A stretch of 64,000 nt of DNA from Symbiodinium sp. CCMP2592 (GCA_905221615.1 CAJNDT010001003.1:38579-102578); one strand, 5' to 3'. Counted from the first letter of the stretch, positions 48,244 to 59,215 are shown. Notes: generated by a model not told the origin, from the letters alone. Program-made: numbers and translations.

Positions 48244-48672
48244 TTGGTCCAGGTGACACTCAATTGTCTAGTTTTTGTAAGTATATCAGCTGTCAGTGCA
48301 GGTCTGTGGCATCGAATGCGTCGCATGGTTCGACACTTTAGTCCAGAGGCACAGAAACAAGATCACAGAGCCATCGCTGCCGATCAACAGCACATTATCG
48401 ACTTCGCCAATGGCCATCACGTGTCGCTGAGCAGCTTCAGATTTTCGAATGTTGTTTTGAGGTTGTAATATGTAAATATTTAAATGCAATCCATGGTTCT
48501 GCCAAAGTGTGCATCAGGAAGCAGAAGCATCTCCTGCCGTCCATTGGTTGGTCGTCGGATGAATGGAAGGCAGCATTGCAAAATGCTTGGACCACATGGA
48601 CCGACCAATTTGCAAATCAGACTGATTGGGCTTCCATTCAGATGTGCCTGGACTCGAATTCCGCATTGATTT
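48244..48672 (+). CDS. Possible gene with two overlapping protein-like frames
   Basis: Frame 48244-48468 reads RMVRHFSPEAQKQDHRAIAA and ends at 48466-48468. A second frame from about 48500 reads EWKAALQNAWTTWTDQFANQ and ends with TGA near 48672. Both are protein-like, so one gene with a small intron or a frameshift between them is likely. Function unknown. Confidence 0.3.
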
Positions 48673-48735
48673 GATTTGCAGTCTGCCCTGTAGTGCCAAC
48701 ACGTACCACTTTGACTCAGGAACTTGAAAACAAGA

Positions 48736-48888
48736 ATGGTCAAGGACAAGCAGGAACATCCCGTGGACCTACCTTCCAGGACATTTCAGAAGCTTCAGAA
48801 GCGAAATCAGAAGACGAAGTCAAGAGGAACTGCTGCAGCAGCAGCAGCTGGGAGCAACACTACATTTTCGCTTCAGCTTCAAGAATAA
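48736..48888 (+). CDS. Short basic ORF
   Basis: 50 residues (MVKDKQEHPVDLPSRTFQKL...), Lys/Arg/Gln-rich then an Ala run and TTFSLQLQE before TAA. Too short to classify. Confidence 0.3.
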   Translation: MVKDKQEHPVDLPSRTFQKLQKRNQKTKSRGTAAAAAAGSNTTFSLQLQE

Positions 48889-48944
48889 ATAATAACATTT
48901 CAGTCACAATTGACATCCTCAATTGAGTGTGTGTGTGTGTCGTC

Positions 48945-49867
48945 TTCAATGCAAAGCATTTGAGGTGCTGCCAGATGCCAAAAGAGCACGAACTGCTCCG
49001 CGTGAGATCCCGGAGACAGATGTCGATGACGCCACAAGAGGGGGTGGTGATCCTGCATCCTCCAGTTCTGCTACTCCGGCTTTTGCCAGGCCACCAGTGC
49101 CCGCTCCAGAGTGGACCAATGATCCAAAAGCATCACCAGCAAAAAAAACAAAAGCCAGCGCAACAGCATCAACAGACGAGCCAGGGGCAGGACCAAAAGC
49201 AGGAGCACCACCAAAAGCAAGACCGCCAGCAAAAAAATGGGCATCAGCAGAAGTAGGGGCAACGGCAAAAACAAAGCCAGCACCTCTTACGAAAAGCATG
49301 CCTGCAAAGCCGAAAAAGCCGGCTGCAAAGCCGCCAAAGCCGCCAGTGTCAGTGGTTGAGGTTGATTCTCCAGAGGGTGTGCCGGAACCGAAAGATCCGC
49401 CCAAGTCTCGTCCGTTACATCCAAGGGATGCACGTCTGGCAGCAACACATCCAGTTCAACCTGCCTTTCCTCCGCCGGCGCCAGCAAACCCAACACTTCC
49501 GATGATGACGGCATGTGAGATGGCTGTTGGGGAATGCTTTCAGACATTCCTAGGTGGTGGTGCTGCACTGCCGAGCAACAGTTCAGCTCGATCTTCAATT
49601 GAGAACATGGTGTCGAGTTTGGCGAATGCTGTGTGGGAGAGGCTGCAGCCAAAACTTGTGGAACTTCAATTCATGTCAACACTTGAGCACAGTGTTCCAC
49701 TGGCACCTGCCGGTGCGCTGGCGGACCTCACAGCGTGGAATCCGAGTCTTCCTGAGAAGTCGGAGCCCTACAAGGCTGAGCAGGAGCAAATCGACCAGGA
49801 GGCGGAAGAGGAGGAAGCAGAGGAGCACGATGAAGAAGTAGCCCTACCATCGACAGAAACCCTGTGA
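48945..49867 (+). CDS. Ala/Pro/Lys-rich protein with acidic tail, start unresolved
   Basis: Open frame of about 300 codons ending TGA 49865-49867. There is no early in-frame ATG: the frame extends to a TTG at 48923 through a GT run, so the first exon is probably upstream. It has a long low-complexity region (AKKTKASATAS, PAKPKKPAAKPPKPP), then a more regular part (LPMMTACEMAVGECFQTFLG, SSIENMVSSLANAVWERLQP) and an acidic end (QIDQEAEEEEAEEHDEE). No domain recognised. Confidence 0.5.
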
Positions 49868-49916
49868 TGCAGCCTGGCAGGGATTTGCATGCAGTTTACA
49901 GTGTTGTATTGTTTAT

Positions 49917-50228
49917 ATGAAACAGTTGAGGCTGGAGATCTTGGAGGACTACTATATCCCTGAAGATGTCAAGGACAGTTCTTCCACGTGGCCACCCATC
50001 ACGATTTCCCATTGCAGCGCCAGGTCAAGCTCATGCCGCTTGAACTGTTCATTGGTTCATTGTGCACCATTACATCCCTTTAAGACTCAGACTCACATGA
50101 ATCAATCAATATCTGTAGTGCCAAGGATGAACATGCTGATGCGCCATGGTGAGAGACAACAGAGTACGAGCTGGCTGAGACAATGTGTGGGCAACTTGTC
50201 CTTGTTCGGGGACAGTGCAAGTCCTTAA
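49917..50228 (+). CDS. Doubtful small ORF
   Basis: 103 residues from ATG 49917 (MKQLRLEILEDYYIPEDVKD). Protein-like at first. From about 49970 an alternative frame (QVKLMPLELFIGSLCTITSL, stop about 50082) looks better, so a frameshift or intron is possible. Confidence 0.25.
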   Translation: MKQLRLEILEDYYIPEDVKDSSSTWPPITISHCSARSSSCRLNCSLVHCAPLHPFKTQTHMNQSISVVPRMNMLMRHGERQQSTSWLRQCVGNLSLFGDSASP

Positions 50229-50934
50229 ACTCAAATGTGGTGAAGTAGTGAGCTTGTGCTGGCTACAGGAAACGAAATGTCCCAGCCACACCCGCCATCC
50301 GCTTCGACAGAGCGGCCGCCACTGGAACTGTTCGACCCGACTTGAAGTGAGCTGACTGCCCGGCTGACTGAGCTGAAAGCTCCAATGAGATGTTGAGCTT
50401 TCATCCATGGCACTTTCTGGTGCTCGTACACTAAGTACCATACTCAGCTGGTGATTTGGTTGAGTGAATCTACTCAGCTGATTCCAGCTCTTCTGATTGG
50501 TTCATTCTCCTCGACTCACACAGACTCTGACAATTCCGTGTCAGTCAGTTTGAAGTTAATTCATGCTATCACCCAAGCACACACACACACACAGAAACAC
50601 ATAATATAATATCATATCATACAGCTTCCAATGTGCTCAGGTGCTGGAGTTCCTCGAGTTGCAGGAGGCAGTGACATCGATCTCACTGGTGAGTTGTCGA
50701 TGAAAATGTTGTGTTAGTCAGTCGTCTGGTCATAGATTCATGTTTTTGCAGCTGTTGGTGTCAAAGTTCAGAACTGCTCCGAACAGTAGTTACACTTTGG
50801 ATTCCCATGCTACTGGATGAACACTTTCACAATTGAGTCTCAATTGTCACAATTGCAGCATTTTAGAATTGAGAGGTGGCTGCTGAGGCCAAACGCAAAT
50901 AGCATTTTTTCGCATGTGACTTTTCCTGGTGGCG
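50229..50934. other. Spacer, no supported gene
   Basis: AT-rich with a (CA)n run near 50580 and three CAATTG words within 40 bp at 50822-50860, shortly before the next ORF. Confidence 0.5.
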
Positions 50935-51960
50935 ATGGAGTGTCCTTTTTGCAAGCGTTGCCTGGGTCATTCATACTGGAGGAAATCCCAGTGGTACCAG
51001 AAAACAGCTGAAACGCCAATTCGGCACTACTTCAATTGTTGCCGTGACTGTAGCAATGTCCTGGAGAACCTGTATGTGGATCCACGTGAAGTGCGGTCGG
51101 CAACAATATTTGTGGCCCAGATGATTGATCTTTTGAGAGCAGATTCAGGCCAACTTCAGCGCAGGTTTCGGAGTGTGTTCCAGGGCTTGGCTGACTACCC
51201 ATCACAATTTCGAAAACACATATCTCACGGAGGCTGCCTGTACTACAATGGGCAACCGCATGATCCTGGGAATGCGTTATACACAATGGCGTTGGAGTTG
51301 CTTCTGCCTGGATTTCGCAGAGCCTATCCTTGGGGCGAAGAGAAACTTGGAGACCTGGTTGAGGGGCTTCTTTGGGTATGGTCTCCGGAATTTTTTGCCT
51401 CGGAGGAGTTGCAGCGCAAGGCGGATCAGACCAGGAAGCATTATAACAAGAACATCAAGTGGCTTCTACATTGTGCCGAGCCGGCAATTACACGAGATTT
51501 GACGATGATCGGATTCTTGCATGGGTGGTTTTCATCTGTTTTCATGCTTTCGAGAGCCACTGGCTACACACAACCGTTCTCAAACGTGGAGGAGCTCCTT
51601 ACTTTTCGGGATTGGACCCCTGAGAACTCTTGCCCAAACAAAAAAATGCGGGCAGAATTGGAAGCAATGGCTCTGAAGTTGGACGAGGTTCTGATGCAGT
51701 CGTCAGAGTCTGAGGAGTCACTGGACCCTTATCATTGTAAAGCAGATGAGGATCTAGAGGATGAAGACCCAGAGGAAGACAAAGTTCCCGAAAATGAGGA
51801 TATAGAGGATGAGGACGAAGACGAAGCCCATGCAATGAGTGATGATGAGCCAATGTACAGACATGAAGTGTGTGACGAAACATCAGACTCAGAGAACGAA
51901 TACTTACACATGCTGTTGGAACAGTCCTCTGAATCCGAGGACGAGCACGATCCGGCCTGA
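50935..51960 (+). CDS. Zinc-finger-like N-terminus, helical core, acidic tail
   Basis: 341 residues from ATG 50935 (an in-frame GTG lies two codons upstream). N-terminus MECPFCKRCLGHSYWRKSQW and HYFNCCRDCSNV form CxxC pairs likely to bind zinc. Residues about 60-230 are an even, folded-looking region (LYTMALELLLPGFRRAYPWG, LHCAEPAITRDLTMIGFLHG). The last 90 residues are very acidic (EDLEDEDPEEDKVPENEDIE). Not matched to a known family. One of the two best-supported genes in the array. Confidence 0.65.
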   Translation: MECPFCKRCLGHSYWRKSQWYQKTAETPIRHYFNCCRDCSNVLENLYVDPREVRSATIFVAQMIDLLRADSGQLQRRFRSVFQGLADYPSQFRKHISHGGCLYYNGQPHDPGNALYTMALELLLPGFRRAYPWGEEKLGDLVEGLLWVWSPEFFASEELQRKADQTRKHYNKNIKWLLHCAEPAITRDLTMIGFLHGWFSSVFMLSRATGYTQPFSNVEELLTFRDWTPENSCPNKKMRAELEAMALKLDEVLMQSSESEESLDPYHCKADEDLEDEDPEEDKVPENEDIEDEDEDEAHAMSDDEPMYRHEVCDETSDSENEYLHMLLEQSSESEDEHDPA

Positions 51961-52110
51961 AACTCTGACTCCTCGAATCGGTGTCGAGTCCTTTTGCCAA
52001 TTAGGTCAGTGAATTGATTTATTGTGATGACAGTTTCGTGCACAATGAAGTGACAGTGTTGTACACAATTAATTGAGAGTTTGCTTGACTTGCAGATTCC
52101 TTATAAAAAC

Positions 52111-52275
52111 CTGATGGTGCTGTACAACTCTATGAACCATCAGAGTGCAAAAGGAAACAGTGTCATGGGCACAGCAAAGTCATCCAGTGAAACTTTGCCT
52201 GACAAATCTGTGTCAGTGCATGAGTGGGCAACTGGCATGGCACATGTTGCGGTTGAAAGCCAAGCCAAGAAATGA
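52111..52275 (+). CDS. Small ORF with decayed copy downstream
   Basis: 54 residues from ATG 52111 (MVLYNSMNHQSAKGNSVMGT...), preceded by CTTGACTTGCAG, an acceptor-like site at 52096. A diverged copy with stops lies at about 54430-54590, so this unit was duplicated within the array. Confidence 0.35.
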   Translation: MMVLYNSMNHQSAKGNSVMGTAKSSSETLPDKSVSVHEWATGMAHVAVESQAKK

Positions 52276-52324
52276 ACAATTCTTCAATTCTGTCAGGTTG
52301 TTTGCGACAAAGAGAACCATCACC

Positions 52325-52444
52325 ATGCAGCCGCCTCAGTCTTCAGTGAAAGCCTCTTACATCCAGTCTTGGAATGGTTTGCCTGCTGTTAGAATTGTCT
52401 TGCTTCAGCTGCAGCCATTGTCCCCCAAGATCAATTTGGTTTGA
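52325..52444 (+). CDS. 39-residue ORF
   Basis: MQPPQSSVKASYIQSWNGLP... ending TGA at 52442-52444, only 17 bases before the next ATG. Composition is protein-like but it is very short. Confidence 0.25.
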   Translation: MQPPQSSVKASYIQSWNGLPAVRIVLLQLQPLSPKINLV

Positions 52445-52461
52445 AATTTTGATTGACGATC

Positions 52462-52698
52462 ATGTCGAATCCCAAGAAGGAGGGCTATGTGGAATCCCTT
52501 CAGTGCTATGTGGACGAAAAAAGGTGCCTCAGCTGCATGCTGTTCCACTTTGAAAGCTACCTGCCGGCATGGGACTACAAGCGCTTGGAGATGATCTCGC
52601 ACGACTGCAAATGTGATGATGTGGTTTTGGCGGAGTCCAAAGGCAGTGTGTCAGAGGAATCTGCAACCTGCAAAAGCCAGTTGCCGGTCAAGCACTGA
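52462..52698 (+). CDS. Small Cys-rich protein
   Basis: 78 residues from ATG 52462 (MSNPKKEGYVESLQCYVDEK) with CLSCM, HDCKC and one late Cys. Could coordinate zinc. Unrecognised. Confidence 0.45.
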   Translation: MSNPKKEGYVESLQCYVDEKRCLSCMLFHFESYLPAWDYKRLEMISHDCKCDDVVLAESKGSVSEESATCKSQLPVKH

Positions 52699-53065
52699 TG
52701 TTTCACCGATGTGATTCGCACAGGACAAATTTGAATTAGTAATTATTCTGCCATTTGCAGATCACTAGCTGCAATTGCAGGTTCCAGAAGATTCCAGCAA
52801 GTTTCGATTGGGGGAAAAAGCTGTGGGAAACCTGAGCTATTGCCGAAATTGTCCTTTGTCCAGTGATGCTTGTGGAAATGAATTGCATGTCCATGAATTG
52901 TGTCACAATTGTCGTGTCTCAGATCAATTGTGAAGCGCTGAGAACTGGACGGTTCTACATCTGGAGCAAGGAAGGATCTTGAACAGTAGCAACTCAATCG
53001 TTGATTGAGTCAGCGGATAGCTCCAGTGACAATGGGCTGGACAGTTTCAAGGAAACAGCAGAATC

Positions 53066-54106
53066 ATGCAAAGGGGCCGTAGCCGGAGCAATTCGCCCTT
53101 GCAGCCGCCGTTGCCGCCGCCGTTTAATTATGATAATTTCAATTGGCGTCGCTTTTCCAGGAGCAGATCCAGCAGCCCTCGAAGCCCACTCCCCCCGTGG
53201 TCCGAGTCCAACCGATCCGACACGCCGGAGAGACTGCGCATGTATAACGGAAGAAACAGGCTTCGTTTTTACAGGACGAATCTCAATGGTTACGTTTTGT
53301 CCGGCTGGGAGGAGGAGCGCATGAGACGACTCAGGGCAAACAATCCGCCAATTTTGCCACAGGAACGCCCCATATTGATCGATCATGTTTTGCATTATGA
53401 TGTCAATCGTCCTCTTTGGAGGCACGAGTATCCGTGGCAACCAGTGCGATGGCGAATCAACCGCCTTGACCGCCATGACGATATGAACAAACAAGAGGGT
53501 GCAATGTCGGTACACCATCTAGTGAATTTGCAAGATGGTTACTATTGGCTTCATGTGACTCACGAGTTGCTCACTGTGGACTGCCTTTGCAATTTTCGGA
53601 CAACTTGCCGTCGTGCTCGCAGATGCTGGGTTATGAGTGAACCGGAGCTGGTCAGGAGGTGGATGCGGCACTGCCTCAGGACACTCGTTCACTCTCAGAG
53701 GAATATCGATTATGTTCGAAGGCTGGAAAGAGCCGACAGCTGGGTTGTGCTCCAGAGCAACATGTGGGACGAAGCACAAGAGTACGGGGTAGAGTTTGCT
53801 TCATATATCATCCACGCAAGTCGTCGCAGCTATTTCCATCGGAACGAGCACTTTTCCCTGACCCGCCCGACCCATCAGATTCTGCACATTCCTGGCACGC
53901 GCGGTCGGCGTGTTTTTCCTCCAGATGAACCGCAGGAAGAGCCTGAGACAGATCCTGACAGTGTGGCTGAGAGAGAGCTACGTGCACATCGTCCGGAGGA
54001 AGAGCCTGACACAGATCGTGACAGTGTGGATGAGACAGATTTAGATGATGGATGGCGGCTCTGGCGGGAAGAAGCCAGACGACTGCAAGTGAACAATGAC
54101 AATTGA
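53066..54106 (+). CDS. Arg-rich protein with RS-like N-terminus and duplicated acidic tail
   Basis: 346 residues from ATG 53066 (MQRGRSRSNSPLQPPLPPPF). The N-terminal 55 residues are Arg/Ser/Pro-rich, like RS regions of RNA-binding proteins. The core (about 70-285) is rich in Arg, Trp, His and Cys (LTVDCLCNFRTTCRRARRCW). The tail contains a near-repeat (EEPETDPDSVAERELRAHRP and EEPDTDRDSVDETDLDDG). No known family. With 50935-51960, the best-supported gene of the array. Confidence 0.65.
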   Translation: MQRGRSRSNSPLQPPLPPPFNYDNFNWRRFSRSRSSSPRSPLPPWSESNRSDTPERLRMYNGRNRLRFYRTNLNGYVLSGWEEERMRRLRANNPPILPQERPILIDHVLHYDVNRPLWRHEYPWQPVRWRINRLDRHDDMNKQEGAMSVHHLVNLQDGYYWLHVTHELLTVDCLCNFRTTCRRARRCWVMSEPELVRRWMRHCLRTLVHSQRNIDYVRRLERADSWVVLQSNMWDEAQEYGVEFASYIIHASRRSYFHRNEHFSLTRPTHQILHIPGTRGRRVFPPDEPQEEPETDPDSVAERELRAHRPEEEPDTDRDSVDETDLDDGWRLWREEARRLQVNNDN

Positions 54107-54429
54107 ACGACAATTGAGTTTCACTGACTGGGACTGACAAGTCTGGAAATGAAGTCCCCCAGTTTTTGCTTGGCCTTGGCTGAGAAGACTTGACTCAATT
54201 GTGTTACACTCCCCAATTGTGGAAACACTTCAGCAACATTTAGCTCCTGCTGTGGTCTGAGGCGAACCAGCTTGAGAAGAGCACTTGGCCGGGGCCCAGA
54301 ACTCACAACTGTTGTGTTTGATTCATATATTGCATTTGATCTGCTGTCTAAGTCTATTCAAGTCCTGCAAGATTGGTGGTGTGGACCTCTGTCTGGGTTT
54401 GTTTCACATGTTGTCAGTTCCTCTAGAGA

Positions 54430-54590
54430 ATCTGATGGTGCTGTTGAGATTGCTCCAAAAACCATCAGAGCATCACAAGAGGAAACAGTATGGGCAGTCA
54501 TCCAGTGGGACTTTGCCTGACTAAACAGTGTCAGTGCAAAGAGCATCATCTGGAATGGCACAGCTCTCCTTCAAGGTAATGAGTGCAATT
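54430..54590 (+). pseudogene. Decayed copy of the ORF at 52111
   Basis: Shared words GATGGTGCTGT, ACCATCAGAG, GGAAACAGT, GTCATCCAGTG and ACTTTGCCTGAC in the same order as at 52110-52240, but with stops and indels. Confidence 0.5.
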
Positions 54591-54680
54591 GTCCTGCAGG
54601 CTTCTTCCGACCTGGACACCCAGAAGCTCTTCTTCGCCGTGTCCTAAGCAGCCAAGCCTAGTTCAGACTGTCAAACCCGG

Positions 54681-55088
54681 ATGCATGTTGGCAAATTGTC
54701 TTGGGAGCTGTCAGGCTCAGAATGCAGTTTCACAATAGTTTTCGAAGTATCACATGACATGACTGAAGCCATGTTGAAACAGCGAAAGCGAAAGGCTGCA
54801 GAAGCGGGTCTGACCTTTGCCGCACAAAACTTTCGGGTGGATATTGTTATGGATCCTGATTGGGTGAACAATTTCCAAGGATATTCGAGTCACTTGGTGG
54901 TTTCGAGTACTGACTTGATCGACCGAGTCAAGTACAAGATTGCAACAGAGCTCTGGACTATTCACCACAGGTGGCTGAAGCCGGACACATTCCATCTTGT
55001 ACAATGTGAGATTCATCTGCCATACTACTTTCCGGTGACAAGCTATGCCACAGGTCATGTTGTGAGAATTGTTCGTAGTAATCCTTAG
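54681..55088 (+). CDS. Unrecognised 135-residue protein
   Basis: MHVGKLSWELSGSECSFTIV from ATG 54681. It has alternating hydrophobic/charged strands and a basic segment (MLKQRKRKAAEAGLTFAAQN), and ends FPVTSYATGHVVRIVRSNP. No motif recognised. Confidence 0.5.
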   Translation: MHVGKLSWELSGSECSFTIVFEVSHDMTEAMLKQRKRKAAEAGLTFAAQNFRVDIVMDPDWVNNFQGYSSHLVVSSTDLIDRVKYKIATELWTIHHRWLKPDTFHLVQCEIHLPYYFPVTSYATGHVVRIVRSNP

Positions 55089-55199
55089 ATTGACAAGGTT
55101 TCACTGCCACTGATGAATGTCTGTGTGTGCAAAACAGAATTGGCAGAACAGTGTAGTTCGGCAAATTGTGCATGTCTGCAGATGTGTTCGAGTTAATAG

Positions 55200-55490
55200 T
55201 CGTGCAGCTCGGCAGCAGAAGTCTGGCCCTACCAAGAGGGGTGACCACCCGCTCCAGTCACCCTTTCACACCGCTGGCCGGGTGTGGGGCACCCAGGGCC
55301 TGTGCTAATAAGCACAGCACTGCTGTGGCCAACAGGTTGGGGGTGCAACCTGAGCAGGACAATGAGCTAATGTGCTTGCTGGCAGTGCTTCCACAATGAG
55401 TGTGGGAACCCACACCGTGGCGGCCCTTGGGTTAGTTTGGGAGGCCGTTCTGCATGATTATTAAGTCTGGCTTATTGTTTTTTTTTCATT
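55200..55490. other. GC-rich island, possible short retroposon or structured RNA
   Basis: About 240 bp clearly richer in GC than its neighbours, with GC stems (CCCACACCGTGG, GGTGTGGGGCACCC), ending near a T run at 55479-55487. It could be a SINE-like insertion; no tRNA-like promoter boxes were recognised. Confidence 0.3.
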
Positions 55491-55633
55491 GTGTCCCAAT
55501 AAATAATGCAGTGTATAGTCTCCTGTTCAAATTTCTTGACCTGCCGGTAATGCTTTGGTATGTGAGTGGAATTGAACCATTCTGCAGGTTTGTGGCTTCA
55601 AGCGTATTGCCAGTCCTACTTAGTGAGCACAGC

Positions 55634-55945
55634 ATGTCGCAACATGCAGTGGAGAGGGTTCTGGAGAGGAGAGCAGAGCGTGCCGACGCTCTTCTGCGGG
55701 TCTTGGCGGAGGTGGCGACAGAATCTCCTGCGTCTGAGTCATCAGCTGTGTCATCGAATAGCCCGGGCTTTGTTGAATTTGGCAACAACCCACAATTTTG
55801 GCGATTGCTGAGTGAGTTCATCACAAGCACTGATGAAGCCATTATTTCCTTACGGAATCGTGTCACACAATTGGAAGCAATTGTCAGCTGTGACACAGCA
55901 TCTCAACGAGATGAAGTTCAATCTGATGTTCATCTGAGTGAATGA
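55634..55945 (+). CDS. Small coiled-coil protein
   Basis: 103 residues from ATG 55634 (MSQHAVERVLERRAERADAL). N-terminal helix RVLERRAERADALLRVLAEV, a Ser-rich linker and a C-terminal heptad-like helix (STDEAIISLRNRVTQLEAIV). Unrecognised. Confidence 0.45.
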   Translation: MSQHAVERVLERRAERADALLRVLAEVATESPASESSAVSSNSPGFVEFGNNPQFWRLLSEFITSTDEAIISLRNRVTQLEAIVSCDTASQRDEVQSDVHLSE

Positions 55946-56257
55946 ACTTGGACCTTGCAGAGGTTTCCAAAACACTTCAATGTTTCTTTTCAGTCACTTG
56001 CTTTCGCAGTGTGGACCAGACCAGGAGAACAGTTCCAGAGAGAGTGTGTGCGTGTTTGTCAAAAAGTCTGTGATGTGTACAATTCTTCAGGAAGATGTGC
56101 CATGCTTGATCGGAGACCAGTTGAGTGCTCTCAGAATGTTAAATAGGACACTGTCACCTGTCGGTCTGTGCTGATTCGCAGCATTACTATTTGTCAAGTG
56201 AGTCAGTGAAGCTTCTTTGCAATAGGGCTACTTGCTGCTGCTGGTTCGGCCATTGCA

Positions 56258-56533
56258 ATGGGGAACCGATTTTGTCCACACCGAGCAGGAGCTTCTTTGT
56301 CTCCCGGTGGTCATCGCGATTGTGGAGGAAGCTGTTTGTTCAATTGTGAGATGCACGATCAACCTTGCATGAGAACAAAATGGGGACACCAAGTCCATTA
56401 TTGCACACTGTGCATAGTGGATTGGTACAACGAGACGGATATAAGGCGTACCACCCTTGACGACGTCAGACGGAGGTCCACAGCTGATTCCCAACAACGT
56501 GGTGAATTAAATGGAGAAGGTGATGAGGATTGA
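56258..56533 (+). CDS. Small Cys/His-rich protein
   Basis: 91 residues from ATG 56258. Nine Cys and His in the first 55 residues (FCPHRAG...HRDCGGSCLFNCEMHDQPC...HYCTLCI) suggest a compact zinc-binding module. Acidic end. Confidence 0.5.
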   Translation: MGNRFCPHRAGASLSPGGHRDCGGSCLFNCEMHDQPCMRTKWGHQVHYCTLCIVDWYNETDIRRTTLDDVRRRSTADSQQRGELNGEGDED

Positions 56534-56980
56534 TTCCGTTTCACTGATTCTGCTGGCATCTTGTGGCATTGCTGGCAAAACATCTCTTTGTGTTGCAAGG
56601 CTTCACATCTTTGCCAGTGCTTGTGATTTGTAAATCCCTGTTATCCAGAGCTTTGTGTGATAGACAGACAAGCCCTGCACACAGATTTGCATTGTGGAGC
56701 TGGGTGTGTGTGTGTGTGTGTTCTTTTCCTAAATGCGCCCGCACTTGTACTAAGGAGATGATGCAAATCGTCAGTGGGCCGGCCCCCAGCAAAACAGATT
56801 GAATGTACAGCATGTTGTGACAATTCCAAACATGATTTTCAGTGGATGCTGGCTTGTTCTGTTTGATGTTTTTGTCATCGGTGTGCTTCATGTCAATGTC
56901 ATCACTCGCAATGTCACAATGTTCCTGCAGTGTTTTGGTTCAAGAGGAGGAGCACTCTTTGTAGCAAGTCGAGCTGCAAC

Positions 56981-57253
56981 ATGGGCGATGAGGCAGCTGC
57001 CCAGGAACGCCGACTGGCCAAACTTTGGCGGATGAACAAGCGATTGATCGATGACTCGGCTCCACTTTATGGCTGTGTCGGTTTTGACTTGATGAGCTGC
57101 CTGGTTCCACGCCCAATGCTTGGAGAAAGAAAACAAGACTGGGAGGATAAGGTCTACAACTTCAAAGCGCTCATGAAACTCAATCCTTCCGCCTCGCAGC
57201 TGATGGGGCTTGTCCTCCATGCTGCAATATTGGCAATGCTTGCACAGCAATGA
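56981..57253 (+). CDS. Small unrecognised protein
   Basis: 90 residues from ATG 56981 (MGDEAAAQERRLAKLWRMNK) preceded by CCTGCAG about 50 bases upstream. C-terminus hydrophobic (ASQLMGLVLHAAILAMLAQQ), possibly a membrane helix. Confidence 0.45.
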   Translation: MGDEAAAQERRLAKLWRMNKRLIDDSAPLYGCVGFDLMSCLVPRPMLGERKQDWEDKVYNFKALMKLNPSASQLMGLVLHAAILAMLAQQ

Positions 57254-57562
57254 TTCTCAATTTGTAATTCGATCAATTCAGCCAGCTGCCTGATTCGTGA
57301 CCAAAACAATTGTGCAGATGCCCATTGAGAGTTGCATGTGAGCTTCACTGTCATGTTCCACCTTGCAGACAAGTTGAAGAAAGCAGCAGACGTGGTGTTG
57401 CATTGCACAGTCATGTGGTTCCATGATGACTGTGTTCGGAGAAAGAGTCTCAGTCCTATCCTTGTCTCGTTCTGAATTACAACTGACAAGTGGATGAAGG
57501 AGTTGTGATGGTGGTCTCGGCTGTGACCAAATACATTTGTCATAATTCCAACCAATATTTGA

Positions 57563-58400
57563 TGTATTCAACACCTGCAAGACAGGATGTCAAAGTGCAT
57601 TTTGACAACAGTTCCAGCACAACTGGATGCATTTCGTCTGTCATTTCGGTTTGCTTGCAATGCATTTCGGATCCAAAACGGACGTCCAAACTTTCATTTC
57701 AAATGCATTTCCAGCTCACAGAATGCAGATGCTGGATGCATTCAACATGTGCCAGACAGCATCTCAAAGTGCATTTTGACAACAGTTCCAGCACAACTGG
57801 ATGCATTTCGTCTGTCATTTCGGTTTGCTTGCAATGCATTTCGGATCCAAAACGGACGTCCAAACTTTCATTTCAAATGCATTACCAGCTCACAGAATGC
57901 AGATGCTGGATGCATTCAACATGTGCCAGACAGCATCTCAAAGTGCATTTTGACAACAGTTCCAGCACAACTGGATGCATTTCGTCTGTCATTTCGGTTT
58001 GCTTGCAATGCATCTTGGATCCAAAACGGACGTCCAAACTTTCATTTCAAATGCATTTCCAGCTCACAGAATGCAGATGCTGGATGCATTCAACATGTGC
58101 CAGACAGCATCTCAAAGTGCATTTTGACAACAGTTCCAGCACAGCTGGATGCATTTCGTCTGTCATTTCGGTTTGCTTGCAATGCATTTCGGATCCAAAA
58201 CGGACGTCCAAACCTTCATTTCAAATGCATTTCCAGCTCACAGAATGCAGATGCAGGATGCATTCAACATGTGCCAGACAGCATCTCGAAGTGCACTTTG
58301 ACAACAGTTCCAGCACAACTGGATGCATTTCGTCTGTCATTTCGGTTTGCTTGCAATACATTTGTAGTCCAGAAAAGCGTGCACCAATTTGATTTCAATG
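57563..58400. repeat. 174-bp tandem repeat, nearly five copies
   Basis: GTGCATTTTGAC recurs at 57595, 57769, 57943 and 58117, and as GTGCACTTTGAC at 58291: exactly 174 bp each time. Because 174 is a multiple of three, two plus-strand frames stay open across the array (58-residue units such as SSVISVCLQCISDPKRTSKL). Treated as satellite DNA rather than a gene. Confidence 0.93.
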
Positions 58401-58659
58401 CAACATCGGCCCGCCAGAAATGCATTTCGAGGAAGTGTTCAATGCATTTACATTCTCGCTGAACCTGTCTCAAATGTGCACATCGTTGTCGGCAGACCTG
58501 CATTTGCATCATTCCAGAAGGACTGGCTGATTGCCAAACACTCTTAAAAGCACGTGTTCTGCTTCAATTCTGGTTTCAATTCTGAAACCAATGCATTTTG
58601 CAGTCAGCTTCTTTGCATGAAAGCTCAGCTACCAATGGCTCCGATACCAATTTGCATGC

Positions 58660-58870
58660 AAGACCAAAGCTCCGCTACCAATACAAACCCCTAGAAACAC
58701 CTGAGTCAAGCCACTTCTGAATGCAAACGTAATCATTCTCTCCAAACAGTTTGGTCCAGAAGTACACGAAATTGTGTAGCAAGGGAGGAAGGTATCCTCT
58801 AAAAAACAGACCAAAGCTCAGCTACCAATGCAAACCCCTAGAAACATTTGAGTCAAGCCACCCCTGAATG
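58660..58870. repeat. Short direct repeat pair
   Basis: CTACCAATGCAAACCCCTAG followed by AAACA..TGAGTCAAGCCAC at about 58820 has a close copy at about 58673; no gene in between. Confidence 0.6.
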
Positions 58871-59059
58871 CATCGACTTTGTATATAGCCATCACCAATA
58901 CAATCAATGCACGTCCTGTGGCAGGCAGGCAAACTCTGAAAAAACCCCAAACCCGAAGCTACCAATGGAAACCGGAGCCAGAAGCTGCAAGCATTGGAAT
59001 TACATTTCTGTCACCTTCCAAAATAGCAAAAACTACATTTCTGTCAACCTCGAAAATAT

Positions 59060-59215
59060 CAAAAAGTCATCAAAAGTTCTCAAAAGTTCATCAAAAGTTC
59101 ATCAAAATGTCATCAAAATGTCATCAAACCGTCGAAAATATCAAAAGTTCTCAAAAGTTCTCAAAAGTTCATCAAAAGTTCATCAAAAGTTCATCAAAAG
59201 TTCATCAAAAATGTA
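59060..59215. repeat. TTCATCAAAAG simple repeat
   Basis: Roughly 10-11-bp units, TTC(AT)CAAAAG, about 14 copies. Confidence 0.9.
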
